This document shows positions 1-7,872 of a stretch of 64,000 nucleotides of DNA, piece after piece. Position numbers and translations under genes: made by a program. Every line of letters starts with the position of its first letter. Position 1 is the stretch's first letter. This DNA is from Lachnospiraceae bacterium (GTDB taxonomy: Bacteria; Bacillota; Clostridia; Lachnospirales; Lachnospiraceae): contig CAAFWV010000057.1 in the NCBI GenBank assembly GCA_900766815.1, positions 13,580 through 77,579 of the forward strand, in the 5' to 3' direction. A model generated the notes under the pieces. It saw only the letters and a program-made list of their open reading frames with translations, was not told the DNA's origin and did no database searches.

Positions 1-294
1 GAATACCTTATCCATTCCGGATACCTTAACCAGTGCATCAGCTGCTTTGGCTGCCGGCTCATTGTAGAACAGATTAGACACATGAAGAATCTTATCAATC
101 TGATTCTTTAAGGCCTCATTGAATTCCTTATTGGAATTGCCCAGACCATACACACCTATTCCCGAATAGAAATCCAGGTAACACTTGCCGGCTGTATCAT
201 AGACATGCACACCGTCACCGTGGTCAAGTACAATGTTATATCGATTATATGTATGGAGGATATTCTCCTCAGCTGTCTCTATAATTTTCTTCAT
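1..294 (-). CDS. argD: Acetylornithine aminotransferase, N-terminal part (cut by window edge)
   Basis: Only the first 98 codons are present; the gene runs off the left edge. The visible residues (start MKKIIETAEENILHTYNRY, then DHGDGVHVYDTAGKCYLDF, then a YNEPAA segment) match the N-terminus of class III PLP-dependent acetylornithine aminotransferases. These convert N-acetylglutamate semialdehyde and glutamate to N-acetylornithine in arginine synthesis. The PLP lysine lies outside the window. The ATG at 294 is 8 bases after the argB stop, so it is almost certainly the last visible gene of the GNAT-argJ-argB-argD transcript. Family assignment is secure; subfamily (argD versus a succinyl-ornithine enzyme) rests on the neighbours. 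Confidence 0.9.
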   Translation of the reverse strand, partial: MKKIIETAEENILHTYNRYNIVLDHGDGVHVYDTAGKCYLDFYSGIGVYGLGNSNKEFNEALKNQIDKILHVSNLFYNEPAAKAADALVKVSGMDKVF

Positions 295-302
295 ATCAAT
301 CC

Positions 303-1181
303 TCAAATCTTTTCAACAATGGCAGTTCCGATACCGTTGTTGGTGAATATCTCAAGCAGCATACTGTGCGGAATTCTTCCATCTAAGATATGCACCTTCT
401 CAACTCCGTTATTCACTGCAGAGGTACAGTTGTTAAGCTTAGGAAGCATACCTCCGCCAATCAGTCCGTCAGCTATAAGCTTATCTGCATCATCTGCACT
501 TATTCTTGATATGAATGAGCTCTTATCATTAAAGTCCCTGTAGAGACCTTCCGTATCAGTTAAGAATACAAGCTTATTAGCTCCCACAGCCTTGGCGATT
601 GCACAGGCTGCATCATCAGCATTGATGTTATATGTATTAAAGCTATCATCAAGTCCTATAGGAGCAATAATGGGAAGGAAATCCTTATCAAGCAGGTCAT
701 AGATAATCTTGGGATCAACATCTGTAATATTGCCGACAAAGCCTATATCCTCTCCGTTGCTGTACTTCTTCTCACACTTAAGCAGTCCGCCGTCCTTGCC
801 CGAGATGCTGACAGCTCTCACACCAAGCTCTTCTACCATACTGACTAGCTGCTTACCTACTCTTCCAAGCACCATCTCAGCTATCTCCATGGTCTCCTCA
901 TCTGTTACTCTGAGGCCGTTGATAAACTTAGGCTCCTTACCTGACTTCTCAACCCATCTGCTTATGGCCTTACCTCCACCGTGAACTATTATAGGCTTGA
1001 AGCCGACAAGCTTTAGTAGGGTAACATCCTTAATTACATTCCTCTGAAGCTCCTCATTGCTCATGGCCGAACCGCCATACTTTACTACTATTATCTTACG
1101 GTTAAACTGCTGGATATACGGAAGTGCCTCAATTAAGACCTCCGCCTTCTTAAGCACTTCATCCATTTCTCTGCTTTCCAT
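303..1181 (-). CDS. argB: Acetylglutamate kinase
   Basis: A 292-residue cytosolic kinase that phosphorylates N-acetylglutamate, the second step of arginine synthesis. Amino-acid-kinase motifs are visible: VVKYGGSAM near residue 35, IIVHGGGKAIS near 65-75, and NINADDAACAIAKA and FLTDTEGLY in the C-terminal half. Length is normal for the family. The start at 1181 is preceded by GGGAGAAGGAATA, a good ribosome binding site. It sits 38 bases after argJ and 8 bases before argD. An N-terminal helix (MDEVLKKAEVLIEALPYIQQF) precedes the kinase core, as in arginine-inhibited hexameric forms, so feedback inhibition by arginine is likely but inferred. Confidence 0.97.
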   Translation of the reverse strand: MESREMDEVLKKAEVLIEALPYIQQFNRKIIVVKYGGSAMSNEELQRNVIKDVTLLKLVGFKPIIVHGGGKAISRWVEKSGKEPKFINGLRVTDEETMEIAEMVLGRVGKQLVSMVEELGVRAVSISGKDGGLLKCEKKYSNGEDIGFVGNITDVDPKIIYDLLDKDFLPIIAPIGLDDSFNTYNINADDAACAIAKAVGANKLVFLTDTEGLYRDFNDKSSFISRISADDADKLIADGLIGGGMLPKLNNCTSAVNNGVEKVHILDGRIPHSMLLEIFTNNGIGTAIVEKI

Positions 1182-1219
1182 TATTCCTTCTCCCTGCTGT
1201 TACATAAAAATATAATTGA

Positions 1220-2437
1220 CTAGCTTCTGTAGTCCGCATTGATTTTAACATAATCATAGGTAAGATCACAGCCCCAGGCTGTAGCACATCCCTCACCCTC
1301 ATTCATATTAACATATACTGTTACGGCATCCTCAGACATAATCCTTACGGCCTCTTCCTCATCAAATGCAAGCGGAACTCCGTGGTCAAACACCTTAAGC
1401 TTTCCTGCCTTGCTGACAAAATAAAGCTCAACATCAGCCTCATCAAATTTGGCTCCCGAATATCCCATGGCACATAAGAACCTGCCGAAGTTGGCATCAC
1501 GACCGAATATTGCAGCCTTGGATAAAGCTGAGCCAACAATAGCCTTAGACAATGTCCTTGCATCATCCTTACTCTTAGCGTTCACAACCTCGGCCTCAAA
1601 CAGCTTGGTTGCTCCCTCACCGTCTGCCGCCATCCTCATTGCAAGATTCCTGCAGACATACATAAGTGCTTCCCTGAAGGCATCATAATCCCTGCCCTTA
1701 GAGGTAATGGCTGCCCCACTCATACCATTAGCCATTATCATAAATGTATCATTGGTCGAAGTATCACCATCTACGGTTATCATATTGAAAGTTTCATTCA
1801 CAACCTCGCTTACTGCCTCCTGCAGAAGCTCCTTAGTGATTGCAACATCGCTTCCTAAGAAAGCAAGCATGGTGCACATATTGGGATGAATCATTCCCGA
1901 GCCCTTGCACATACCTCCGATAATTACTTCCTTGCCGTCAATCTCAACACTCACCGCAATCTCCTTATTGACAGTATCTGTTGTCATGATTGCCTTAGAG
2001 CTTGCAGTTCCGGCCTCAATACTGTCATCAAGAGTTCCCGACATGGTCTTGACTCCTGCAACAAGCTTATCAACAGGCAGCTGCATTCCGATTACTCCCG
2101 TTGATGCAACAATTACCCTATCGCTGTCCACCTTAAGTTCATCACTGACTGCCCCTGCTACCGATTCACAGGCCGCAAAGCCCTCCCTGCCTGTACAGGC
2201 ATTGGCAATACCCGAATTAACAACTATGGCCTGAGCCAGTCCCTTCTCATTAACAAGCATGTCCCACTTAACGCAGGCTGCCTTAACCTGATTGGTTGTG
2301 AAGGTTCCGGCACAGACTGCCTCCTTCTCACTGTAGACCATGGCCATATCTGTACGGTCCTTATATTTAATACCTGCTGCGCAGCTGGACGACTTGAAGC
2401 CCTTCGCAGCTGTTATTCCACCCTTAATCTCTTTCAT
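1220..2437 (-). CDS. argJ: Bifunctional glutamate N-acetyltransferase / amino-acid acetyltransferase
   Basis: ArgJ moves the acetyl group from N-acetylornithine back to glutamate, making the arginine pathway cyclic. The 405 residues contain the self-cleavage motif as HPNMCTML (residues 184-191). The family usually has ATML; the catalytic Thr189 is kept and the residue before the scissile bond is Cys instead of Ala. GEGATKL, typical of the substrate site, lies in the beta-chain region. The start is 8 bases from the GNAT stop, indicating one transcript. Whether it can also use acetyl-CoA cannot be read from the sequence. No argC is in the window. Confidence 0.96.
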   Translation of the reverse strand: MKEIKGGITAAKGFKSSSCAAGIKYKDRTDMAMVYSEKEAVCAGTFTTNQVKAACVKWDMLVNEKGLAQAIVVNSGIANACTGREGFAACESVAGAVSDELKVDSDRVIVASTGVIGMQLPVDKLVAGVKTMSGTLDDSIEAGTASSKAIMTTDTVNKEIAVSVEIDGKEVIIGGMCKGSGMIHPNMCTMLAFLGSDVAITKELLQEAVSEVVNETFNMITVDGDTSTNDTFMIMANGMSGAAITSKGRDYDAFREALMYVCRNLAMRMAADGEGATKLFEAEVVNAKSKDDARTLSKAIVGSALSKAAIFGRDANFGRFLCAMGYSGAKFDEADVELYFVSKAGKLKVFDHGVPLAFDEEEAVRIMSEDAVTVYVNMNEGEGCATAWGCDLTYDYVKINADYRS

Positions 2438-2445
2438 ACCGTCAC

Positions 2446-2889
2446 CTACTTTACAAAGCTTACAATGTTTTCTTCATTCAATACAAAATCGTAATAGTTT
2501 AAATCTTCTCTTTTGGTCCAGCCTATCTCATTCCAGAATGCATTACCGATATCATTATGTGTAAAGGCAATAAGACTGACCTTACTGATATTCTCTTCCT
2601 TAAGACTTCTCATGGCATGCACTACCATATCCCTGCCTATGCCCTTAAGTCTGTACTCGGGGTCAACACAGACATGATACATACAGCCGCGTCTGCCGTC
2701 ATGACCGCACAGAATGGCACCGACTATTTTACCATCCTCTGTTGCAACCACACTTGTTGTCGGATTACGCTTAAGGAATCTATCAATCCCCTCTCTGCTG
2801 TCATCCAGGCTCCTGATTGCGAAGCCCTTAATCTTCTCCCAGAGAAGAGCCACCTCATCATAATCCTCAATTGTCATCGTCCTAATCAT
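2446..2889 (-). CDS. GNAT family N-acetyltransferase in the arginine operon
   Basis: A 147-residue single-domain GNAT protein. The acetyl-CoA loop reads VDPEYRLKGIGRDMV (a variant of Q/RxxGxG/A), followed by a beta-strand and the FTHNDIGNAFWNEIGW segment characteristic of GNAT motif B. The start has AAGG four bases upstream. It is the first gene of the transcript that continues into argJ, argB and argD, with only 8 bases to argJ. The substrate is not evident. Its position makes an acetylglutamate-priming role conceivable, but it lacks the kinase-like domain of classical ArgA and could acetylate something else. Confidence 0.8.
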   Translation of the reverse strand: MIRTMTIEDYDEVALLWEKIKGFAIRSLDDSREGIDRFLKRNPTTSVVATEDGKIVGAILCGHDGRRGCMYHVCVDPEYRLKGIGRDMVVHAMRSLKEENISKVSLIAFTHNDIGNAFWNEIGWTKREDLNYYDFVLNEENIVSFVK

Positions 2890-2937
2890 AATACCTTATC
2901 ACCTGCGCATATGCATCCACTATGATGCGATTTTACA

Positions 2938-2975
2938 AGAAAAAGGGCCAGCCACTCATGTAACTGACCCCTTAG
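2938..2975 (-). terminator. Rho-independent terminator after argG
   Basis: On the minus strand, just past the argG stop, AAGGGGTCAG pairs with CTGGCCCTT (one bulged G, one G-U pair) and is followed by TTTTTCTT. It separates argG from the GNAT-argJBD transcript, which therefore needs its own promoter. Confidence 0.8.
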
Positions 2976-2984
2976 AAAAACGAA

Positions 2985-4205
2985 TTACTTAAGAACACCC
3001 TGCTCCTGCATCTTCATGGCACGAACCTTAGTTGATAATCCAAAGAGGTTGATGAAGCCCTCCGCATCGTGGTGATCATATAAATCACCGGTTGTGAATG
3101 AAGCAATACTCTCATTGTAGAGAGAGTATGGAGAGGTTGTACCTGCCTTAATGATGTTGCCCTTGTAAAGCTTGAACTTAACCTCACCGGTTACATACTG
3201 CTGTGTGCTCTCGATGAAGGCCTGAACTGCCTCACGGAGAGGTGTGAACCACTTGCCTTCATATACTATCTGTGCGAACTTGTTACCCATCTCAAGCTTG
3301 AGGGCTGTTGTCTCTCTGTCAAGGATGAGCTCCTCTAACTGCTGATGTGCCTCGTAGAGGATAGTTCCGCCGGGAGTCTCATATACACCACGGCTCTTCA
3401 TACCAACTACACGGTTCTCAACGATATCGATGATTCCGATACCATGCTTTCCGCCGAGTTCATTAAGAGTCGCAATAATGTCTGCTACCTTCATCTTCTT
3501 GCCGTTAACTGATGTAGGAACACCCTTTTCGAAGGTCATTGTAACATATTCTCCCTCATCAGGAGCCTTCTCGGGAGTGGTTCCGAGAACAAGAAGGTGG
3601 TCATAATTAGGCTCGTTAGCCGGATCCTCAAGCTCCAGGCCCTCATGGCTGATGTGCCATAAATTTCTGTCGCGGCTATAGCTTGAATCAGCTGAAAACG
3701 GAAGGTTGATTCCGTGAGCCTTACAATACTCGATTTCCTCCTCACGGGAATTCATTGTCCACTTGGGATCTCTCCAAACTGCAATAATCTTAAGATCCGG
3801 AGCCAGAGCCTTGATACCAAGCTCGAATCTGATCTGGTCATTACCCTTACCTGTTGCACCATGGCAGATGGCTGTTGCGCCCTCTTTTCTGGCAATCTCT
3901 ACCAACTTCTTGGCAATAACAGGTCTTGCCATTGATGTACCGAGGAGGTACTTATTCTCATAGACTGCATGAGCCTGTACACAGGGAACGATGAAATCCT
4001 CACAGAACTCATCCGTAAGATCCTCAATATATAACTTTGAAGCACCTGTTGAAAGTGCTCTCTCCTCTAAGCCTTCAAGCTCCTCAGCCTGTCCGCAGTT
4101 ACCGCATACGCAGATAACCTCATAATCATAATTCTCCTTGAGCCATGGAATAATGGCTGTTGTGTCAAGTCCGCCTGAATAAGCAAGAACAACTTTTTCC
4201 TTCAT
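2985..4205 (-). CDS. argG: Argininosuccinate synthase
   Basis: Joins citrulline and aspartate with ATP to form argininosuccinate. The N-terminal PP-loop AYSGGLDTT (about residues 8-16) and CHGATGKGNDQIRFE are clear. The 406-residue length agrees with the shorter bacterial type. A GTG at 4208 is immediately followed by ATG at 4205; with GGAGG nine bases upstream and the usual MKEKVVLAYSGG start, the ATG is chosen. The gene stands alone between a strong promoter and a terminator, so it is transcribed separately from the other arginine genes here. No argH is adjacent. Confidence 0.97.
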   Translation of the reverse strand: MKEKVVLAYSGGLDTTAIIPWLKENYDYEVICVCGNCGQAEELEGLEERALSTGASKLYIEDLTDEFCEDFIVPCVQAHAVYENKYLLGTSMARPVIAKKLVEIARKEGATAICHGATGKGNDQIRFELGIKALAPDLKIIAVWRDPKWTMNSREEEIEYCKAHGINLPFSADSSYSRDRNLWHISHEGLELEDPANEPNYDHLLVLGTTPEKAPDEGEYVTMTFEKGVPTSVNGKKMKVADIIATLNELGGKHGIGIIDIVENRVVGMKSRGVYETPGGTILYEAHQQLEELILDRETTALKLEMGNKFAQIVYEGKWFTPLREAVQAFIESTQQYVTGEVKFKLYKGNIIKAGTTSPYSLYNESIASFTTGDLYDHHDAEGFINLFGLSTKVRAMKMQEQGVLK

Positions 4206-4263
4206 CACTGTCTTCCTCCGTATATTAATCTATCATGGAAACCATGTCTTACTCGCAATACCA

Positions 4264-4292
4264 ACTATACACCCAATAATGAGTATGTGCAA
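4264..4292 (-). promoter_or_regulatory. Sigma-A promoter of argG
   Basis: Minus strand TTGCAC, 17-base spacer, TATAGT; -35 at 4287-4292 and -10 at 4264-4269. The transcript would begin about 50 bases before the argG start. Confidence 0.75.
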
Positions 4293-4302
4293 GCACTTTT
4301 TC

Positions 4303-4387
4303 TGTATATTTATGTATAATATGCAACTAATTGTGTATATTTCTTACTTTTATCTGTATATTATACATTATTATTGTATATTGTTTC
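4303..4387. promoter_or_regulatory. Helically phased TGTATA array, candidate arginine-repressor operator
   Basis: TGTATA occurs at 4303, 4313, 4334, 4355 and 4375, giving spacings of 10, 21, 21 and 20 bases, so all copies face one side of the helix. Two copies extend to palindromes, TGTATATTATACA (4355-4367) and TGTATAATATGCA (4313-4325), with centres 42 bases apart. ArgR/AhrC hexamers bind tandem 18-base boxes 3 bases apart, which gives the same 21-base period. The array lies directly upstream of the argG -35 element. Assignment to ArgR is inference. Confidence 0.55.
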
Positions 4388-4486
4388 GTTTCATACAATA
4401 TCGCACCGTCTCTGCTCCTTGTGATAAACAGCATTCCGGACAAGGGATACATCACGAATCAAGACAATACCCGTGTAAGGCCCACC

Positions 4487-4957
4487 CTACATATCCGTGA
4501 GAAGCTCCGACACGTATTTATCCCAGATTCTGTCTGCCTCTTTATCCAGGGTAAACTCCCTGTAAGCAATACCAGTAGTCACGTTCACATGGTTATTGGC
4601 AAAGCTGATATTAATAATGAGATAATCAACCAAGGCATTTGCTTCCCCACCCAGAAGCTTAAGTGCCATATCGGGCTTAAGATACAGGGTCAGCTTCATG
4701 TAAACCGGAGTATGCTTTCCCTTGATAAGCCCCGTAATAACCTGACGCAGCCTGCTGAAGGCCTCGTAATCATAGGGCGCTTCGGTGACAATTACATCCT
4801 CGTCGTTATCATAGAATTCACGGTTAATGAGTCCGTCGATATGGTAAGTAACCGCGGTTTTCACATAGGCTTCCTTAAGCAGAAAATCATCAAACATCTC
4901 GCCTAGAAGAAGCGCATTCATAAATTCCTTATTGCTTTTGATTTCTAAATTTTCCAT
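4487..4957 (-). CDS. DUF5721 family protein
   Basis: A 156-residue cytosolic protein of unknown function. It matches what I recall of DUF5721, a family common in Lachnospiraceae: an N-terminal FDDFLLKEA helix, YHIDGLINREFY, LIKGKHTPVYMK, and a C-terminal RIWDKYVSELL. An upstream in-frame ATG exists at 5014, but the family start and promoter position favour MENLEIKSNKEF at 4957. There is no ribosome binding site before this start; a -10 element ends 6 bases upstream, so the mRNA may be leaderless. It is divergent from degV. Confidence 0.75.
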   Translation of the reverse strand: MENLEIKSNKEFMNALLLGEMFDDFLLKEAYVKTAVTYHIDGLINREFYDNDEDVIVTEAPYDYEAFSRLRQVITGLIKGKHTPVYMKLTLYLKPDMALKLLGGEANALVDYLIINISFANNHVNVTTGIAYREFTLDKEADRIWDKYVSELLTDM

Positions 4958-4963
4958 AAATTC

Positions 4964-4992
4964 AGTATATATTACAGTACATCTATTTACAA
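4964..4992 (-). promoter_or_regulatory. Promoter of the DUF5721 gene (leaderless)
   Basis: Minus strand TTGTAA (4987-4992), 17-base spacer, TATACT (4964-4969). Only 6 bases separate the -10 from the ATG at 4957, so transcription would start at or within a base or two of the start codon. Confidence 0.6.
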
Positions 4993-5014
4993 TGATAGAT
5001 AACAATGCTATCAT
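4986..5014 (+). promoter_or_regulatory. Promoter of degV with inverted repeat across spacer and -10
   Basis: TTTACA (4986-4991), 17-base spacer, TATCAT (5009-5014). The stretch 4992-5014 reads ATGATAG, 9 bases, CTATCAT: a perfect 7-base inverted repeat filling the spacer and the -10. It is a plausible operator. The -35 overlaps that of the divergent DUF5721 gene, so the two promoters probably compete. Confidence 0.55.
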
Positions 5015-5051
5015 ACATAGTATTGAAAACTACATGCAAAAGGAGACACCC

Positions 5052-5918
5052 ATGGCACACTATCTTATAATTGCCGACAGCAGTTGCGAATTACCCGAGG
5101 AATATCGCAATGACGCGCGTTTCTCACTGGTTCCCTTCTATATCAATATAGAAGATAACATTACAATCGATACACCGGATATCGACATACCCAAGCTTCT
5201 ATCGGATATTGCAGCAAGCACTACCTGTCCCAAGAGCTCATGTCCGTCTCCTGAGGCCTTCATAAAGCTCATAGAGGAAAGCGATGCCACCAATATATAT
5301 ATTGTTACCATTTCAAGTCATCTGAGTGGCTGTTACAATTCAGCCGTGCTTGCCATGAACACCTACAACGAGGAGCACGACGATAAGAATATCCTGGTAA
5401 TTGATTCAGAGTCCGCCTCCTGCGGTGAAAGCCAGCTTGCCCTAAAGGCCATGGAATACGAGGAGGAAGGCTTAAGTTTTGAGGAAATCAGCACCAGGCT
5501 GTTAACCTTCAGGGATACCATGTCTACCTATTGTGTCCTTGATAACCTGGATACACTAAGGAAGAACGGACGTCTCTCCAAGGTATCCGCACTTGCAGCC
5601 AGTACACTCAATATTAAGCCTTTGCTTATGGGAGTTAAGGGAGAGCTCGAAGCAGCCGGCAAGACAATCGGCCTTAAGAAAGCATGGAATATGATGGTTG
5701 ACAGAATAGTTAAGGATGTCACCTCCGATTGCAGGACCACCGATTATCTCAAGTCTCACTTCAGACTGATCATCTCACACTGCAACAACCTAAGCGGTGC
5801 GGAGAAGATTGCTTCCATGTTACAGGAACGTGCCCCGTTTATCGACTACGTCATTATGCATACGAGCGGACTCAGTACACTGTATGCCAACGACGGCGGC
5901 ATAATCGTAACCTACTAG
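5052..5918 (+). CDS. DegV family fatty-acid-binding protein
   Basis: A 288-residue DegV-fold protein. DegV proteins bind a fatty acid and, as FakB, present it to the FakA kinase for phospholipid synthesis. Seen here: ADSSCELP at the N-terminus, ISSHLSGCYNSA (family SxxSGTYQSA, carboxylate-binding serines), DSESASCGE and the NGRLSKVSALA segment. The start is ATG at 5052, behind AGGAG at 5042-5046; longer in-frame starts lack this site. No fakA is adjacent. Its 3-prime end overlaps the convergent regulator gene by 4 bases. Confidence 0.9.
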   Translation: MAHYLIIADSSCELPEEYRNDARFSLVPFYINIEDNITIDTPDIDIPKLLSDIAASTTCPKSSCPSPEAFIKLIEESDATNIYIVTISSHLSGCYNSAVLAMNTYNEEHDDKNILVIDSESASCGESQLALKAMEYEEEGLSFEEISTRLLTFRDTMSTYCVLDNLDTLRKNGRLSKVSALAASTLNIKPLLMGVKGELEAAGKTIGLKKAWNMMVDRIVKDVTSDCRTTDYLKSHFRLIISHCNNLSGAEKIASMLQERAPFIDYVIMHTSGLSTLYANDGGIIVTY

Positions 5919-6634
5919 CAGCCTAACGCGGCCTTGCGGTTCTTCAGGGCTTTCATAACTGAACGCGCTACCTTAATCCTTTTGCCGTTGGTCATGATAA
6001 CTCCATAGAAGTGAAAGCTCTCAATATATCTTACATTAAGTATCGTCTTTTTATTAACCCAGAAGAAGCTGTCATAATTACTCAAGTCTTCTCTCAGAAT
6101 CTCAAGGGTGGTGGTAGCCTGTCGGCTGCTGCCATCCTTAAAATATACCGTCAGAGAATATCCCCCGCCTTCAAAATACAGCACATCAGGCTCAGTCACA
6201 TAGTAGGCCTCATAATTGCTTCTAAGCTCAATCGTAGGGATGAACTCTTCCTTCTTCTTCTCAATAATACCGTCAAGAAGTCCGGCTAGCTCACCTGTAT
6301 CAATGGGCTTATCGATAAAGAGCGTATTCTCTAAGGGCTCATAGGTTCTGTAATCCACATTGGAAATACAGAATACAATAGGAGTTATGATTCCCTTCTT
6401 CCTTATTGCAAGCGCTATTGTATACGAATCACTAAGAAGGATATCCGAATCGATAAAATAGACATCATAAACCAGGGCAGCCTTAAGTATCGCCTCAATA
6501 CTTCCGAAGGTATCCACATAGAAGCCGCCTGTTGTATTTATTCTCTTATCTGACTCCCTCTCAAGGAGACGTTCCATATGTCTCCTGTCACCGGGATTAC
6601 TGTCGCACAGTGCAATATGAAGTGAGGTATCCAT
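5915..6634 (-). CDS. Response regulator with LytTR DNA-binding domain
   Basis: About 239 residues. The N-terminal receiver-like half has the phosphoacceptor region YFIDSDI and the conserved lysine in LFIDKPI. The C-terminal LytTR domain contains the typical YFEGGGYSLTVYFKDGS and FFWVNKKTILNVRYI segments. It probably binds DNA as a phosphorylated transcription factor. The ATG at 6634 is chosen over that at 6640 because TAGGAG then has a 6-base spacing. No histidine kinase gene is near; the partner must be elsewhere. It follows the DUF1294 gene by 9 bases and is probably co-transcribed. Target unknown. Confidence 0.85.
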   Translation of the reverse strand: MDTSLHIALCDSNPGDRRHMERLLERESDKRINTTGGFYVDTFGSIEAILKAALVYDVYFIDSDILLSDSYTIALAIRKKGIITPIVFCISNVDYRTYEPLENTLFIDKPIDTGELAGLLDGIIEKKKEEFIPTIELRSNYEAYYVTEPDVLYFEGGGYSLTVYFKDGSSRQATTTLEILREDLSNYDSFFWVNKKTILNVRYIESFHFYGVIMTNGKRIKVARSVMKALKNRKAALGC

Positions 6635-6643
6635 ACACATCTC

Positions 6644-6937
6644 CTACAGAAACACGAATTTAATCGGGGACAGCCACAGGGCTATCACAATAAGCAGCTG
6701 AACAATAAGAATTGCAGGCAGACCATACAGGAAATACAGATGCCTGGTCTTATGATGAAACAGATGCATACCCAGAATCGAGCCTATACTTCCGCCTATT
6801 ATCGCTAGAAGAAATAAGTTTGCCTCAGGTATCCTGTATGCCCTTTTCTTGGCACGTCTCTTATCAATACCCATAGCAGCAAACCCTGCAATATTTACCA
6901 CAATCAAATACAGAACCATTAATGTTATCACTCTCAT
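6644..6937 (-). CDS. DUF1294 small membrane protein
   Basis: A 97-residue integral membrane protein with three hydrophobic stretches. The diagnostic DUF1294 pattern is present: GFAAMGIDKRRAKKRAYRIPE, then GGSIGSILGMHLFHHKTRH. Function is unknown. The first ATG has no clear ribosome binding site; an internal ATG at 6916 (MVLYLIVVNIAG) is a possible alternative start. Placed just before the LytTR regulator, with 9 bases between them. Confidence 0.8.
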   Translation of the reverse strand: MRVITLMVLYLIVVNIAGFAAMGIDKRRAKKRAYRIPEANLFLLAIIGGSIGSILGMHLFHHKTRHLYFLYGLPAILIVQLLIVIALWLSPIKFVFL

Positions 6938-6956
6938 AGAATACTTGTCATAGAAA

Positions 6957-6985
6957 ATATAGCTTTAGAATATATAGCTTTAGAA
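6957..6985. repeat. Short tandem duplication, ATATAGCTTTAGAA twice
   Basis: Two copies of ATATAGCTTTAGAA (6957-6970 and 6972-6985; period 15) lie in the 87-base gap between purN and DUF1294. Probably a replication-slippage duplication; no coding or promoter role is evident. Confidence 0.6.
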
Positions 6986-7024
6986 ACCTCGGTCCCTGAA
7001 CACTCAGCCTTCGAACGCGTAGCC

Positions 7025-7621
7025 TTAGTTGCCTAAGGGAATATCACCGTCAGCAATGCGTGCTATTATCTCAACCAGGAACTCATGCTCCCTCTCAAGC
7101 ACTCTTGCAGCAAGTGTGTCACAGTCATCTCCCTCAAGCACCGGCACTCTGGTCTGAGCCACAATCTCACCGCTGTCATACTTATTATTCACGCGATGAA
7201 TAGTCACGCCGCTCTCCTTCTCACCCGCAGCAATAACCGCCTTATGCACATTGATTCCGTACATACCTTTACCACCATACTTTGGCAAAAGCGCGGGATG
7301 AATGTTAAAGACCCTGTTAAAATATGCATCCAGTACTGAGTCATGCAGTTTCCTCATATATCCTGCGAGGAAGATCATATCAATATTGTACTCAGCGAGA
7401 ACCTCGAGTATACGCTTGGCAAGCTTATCCTCATCACCCATATTCTTAGTGCTTAAATAATAGTGGGGGATGCCTTCTTTGATGGCTCTCTGCATAGCCA
7501 TGCTGTCTTCATTATTGGTAATCATCACAGCGACCGTGGCATTGATCTGACCGCTCTTGCAGCCATCAATTATTGCCTGCATATCGCTTCCGCCATGTGA
7601 TGCAAATACTGCTATGTTCAT
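7025..7621 (-). CDS. purN: Phosphoribosylglycinamide formyltransferase
   Basis: A 198-residue GAR transformylase, which uses 10-formyltetrahydrofolate in the third step of purine synthesis. Motifs: ASHGGSDMQAIIDGC at the phosphoribosyl-binding N-terminus, FNIHPALLP carrying catalytic Asn and His, and NKYDSGEIVAQ with the catalytic Asp. The start at 7621 has AAGGAG 7 bases upstream. It is unusual in being away from other pur genes; it follows a small unknown gene and an EamA exporter, apparently in one transcript. Confidence 0.95.
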   Translation of the reverse strand: MNIAVFASHGGSDMQAIIDGCKSGQINATVAVMITNNEDSMAMQRAIKEGIPHYYLSTKNMGDEDKLAKRILEVLAEYNIDMIFLAGYMRKLHDSVLDAYFNRVFNIHPALLPKYGGKGMYGINVHKAVIAAGEKESGVTIHRVNNKYDSGEIVAQTRVPVLEGDDCDTLAARVLEREHEFLVEIIARIADGDIPLGN

Positions 7622-7638
7622 CTGCTTACTCCTTTATT

Positions 7639-7872
7639 CTACTCATCGAATTCCACGGTTACATAGAAGCCCCTTGGATTCTCTTTAACGTCCACAACCT
7701 CACCTGTATCAACCTTCAGTCTGTCATTGGCTGCAACGTTTGGTGACATTGCAAGTGAAGGATCGATAGTATAATAATAATATCCGCTTGGGAGGAGTCC
7801 TTCTGTTACGGTGATTCTATCGCCCACCTTGCACACTCCGACTCTCTCCATCTTAAATTCCATTCGTCTCAT
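7639..7872 (-). CDS. Conserved-looking small protein of unknown function
   Basis: 77 residues, soluble and acidic at the C-terminus, with the sequence features GDRITVTEGLLPSGYYYYTI and VDVKENPRGFYVTVEFDE. The beta-rich pattern suggests a small barrel, but I do not recognise a family. The start codon overlaps the stop of the upstream EamA gene (ATGA, 7869-7872), a sign of translational coupling and of a real gene. purN follows 17 bases downstream. Confidence 0.65.
   Translation of the reverse strand: MRRMEFKMERVGVCKVGDRITVTEGLLPSGYYYYTIDPSLAMSPNVAANDRLKVDTGEVVDVKENPRGFYVTVEFDE

Noticed and set aside
4932..5051. 40-residue N-terminal extension of DegV
   Set aside because: It runs through the promoter and lacks a ribosome binding site; AGGAG directly precedes ATG 5052, where the family begins.
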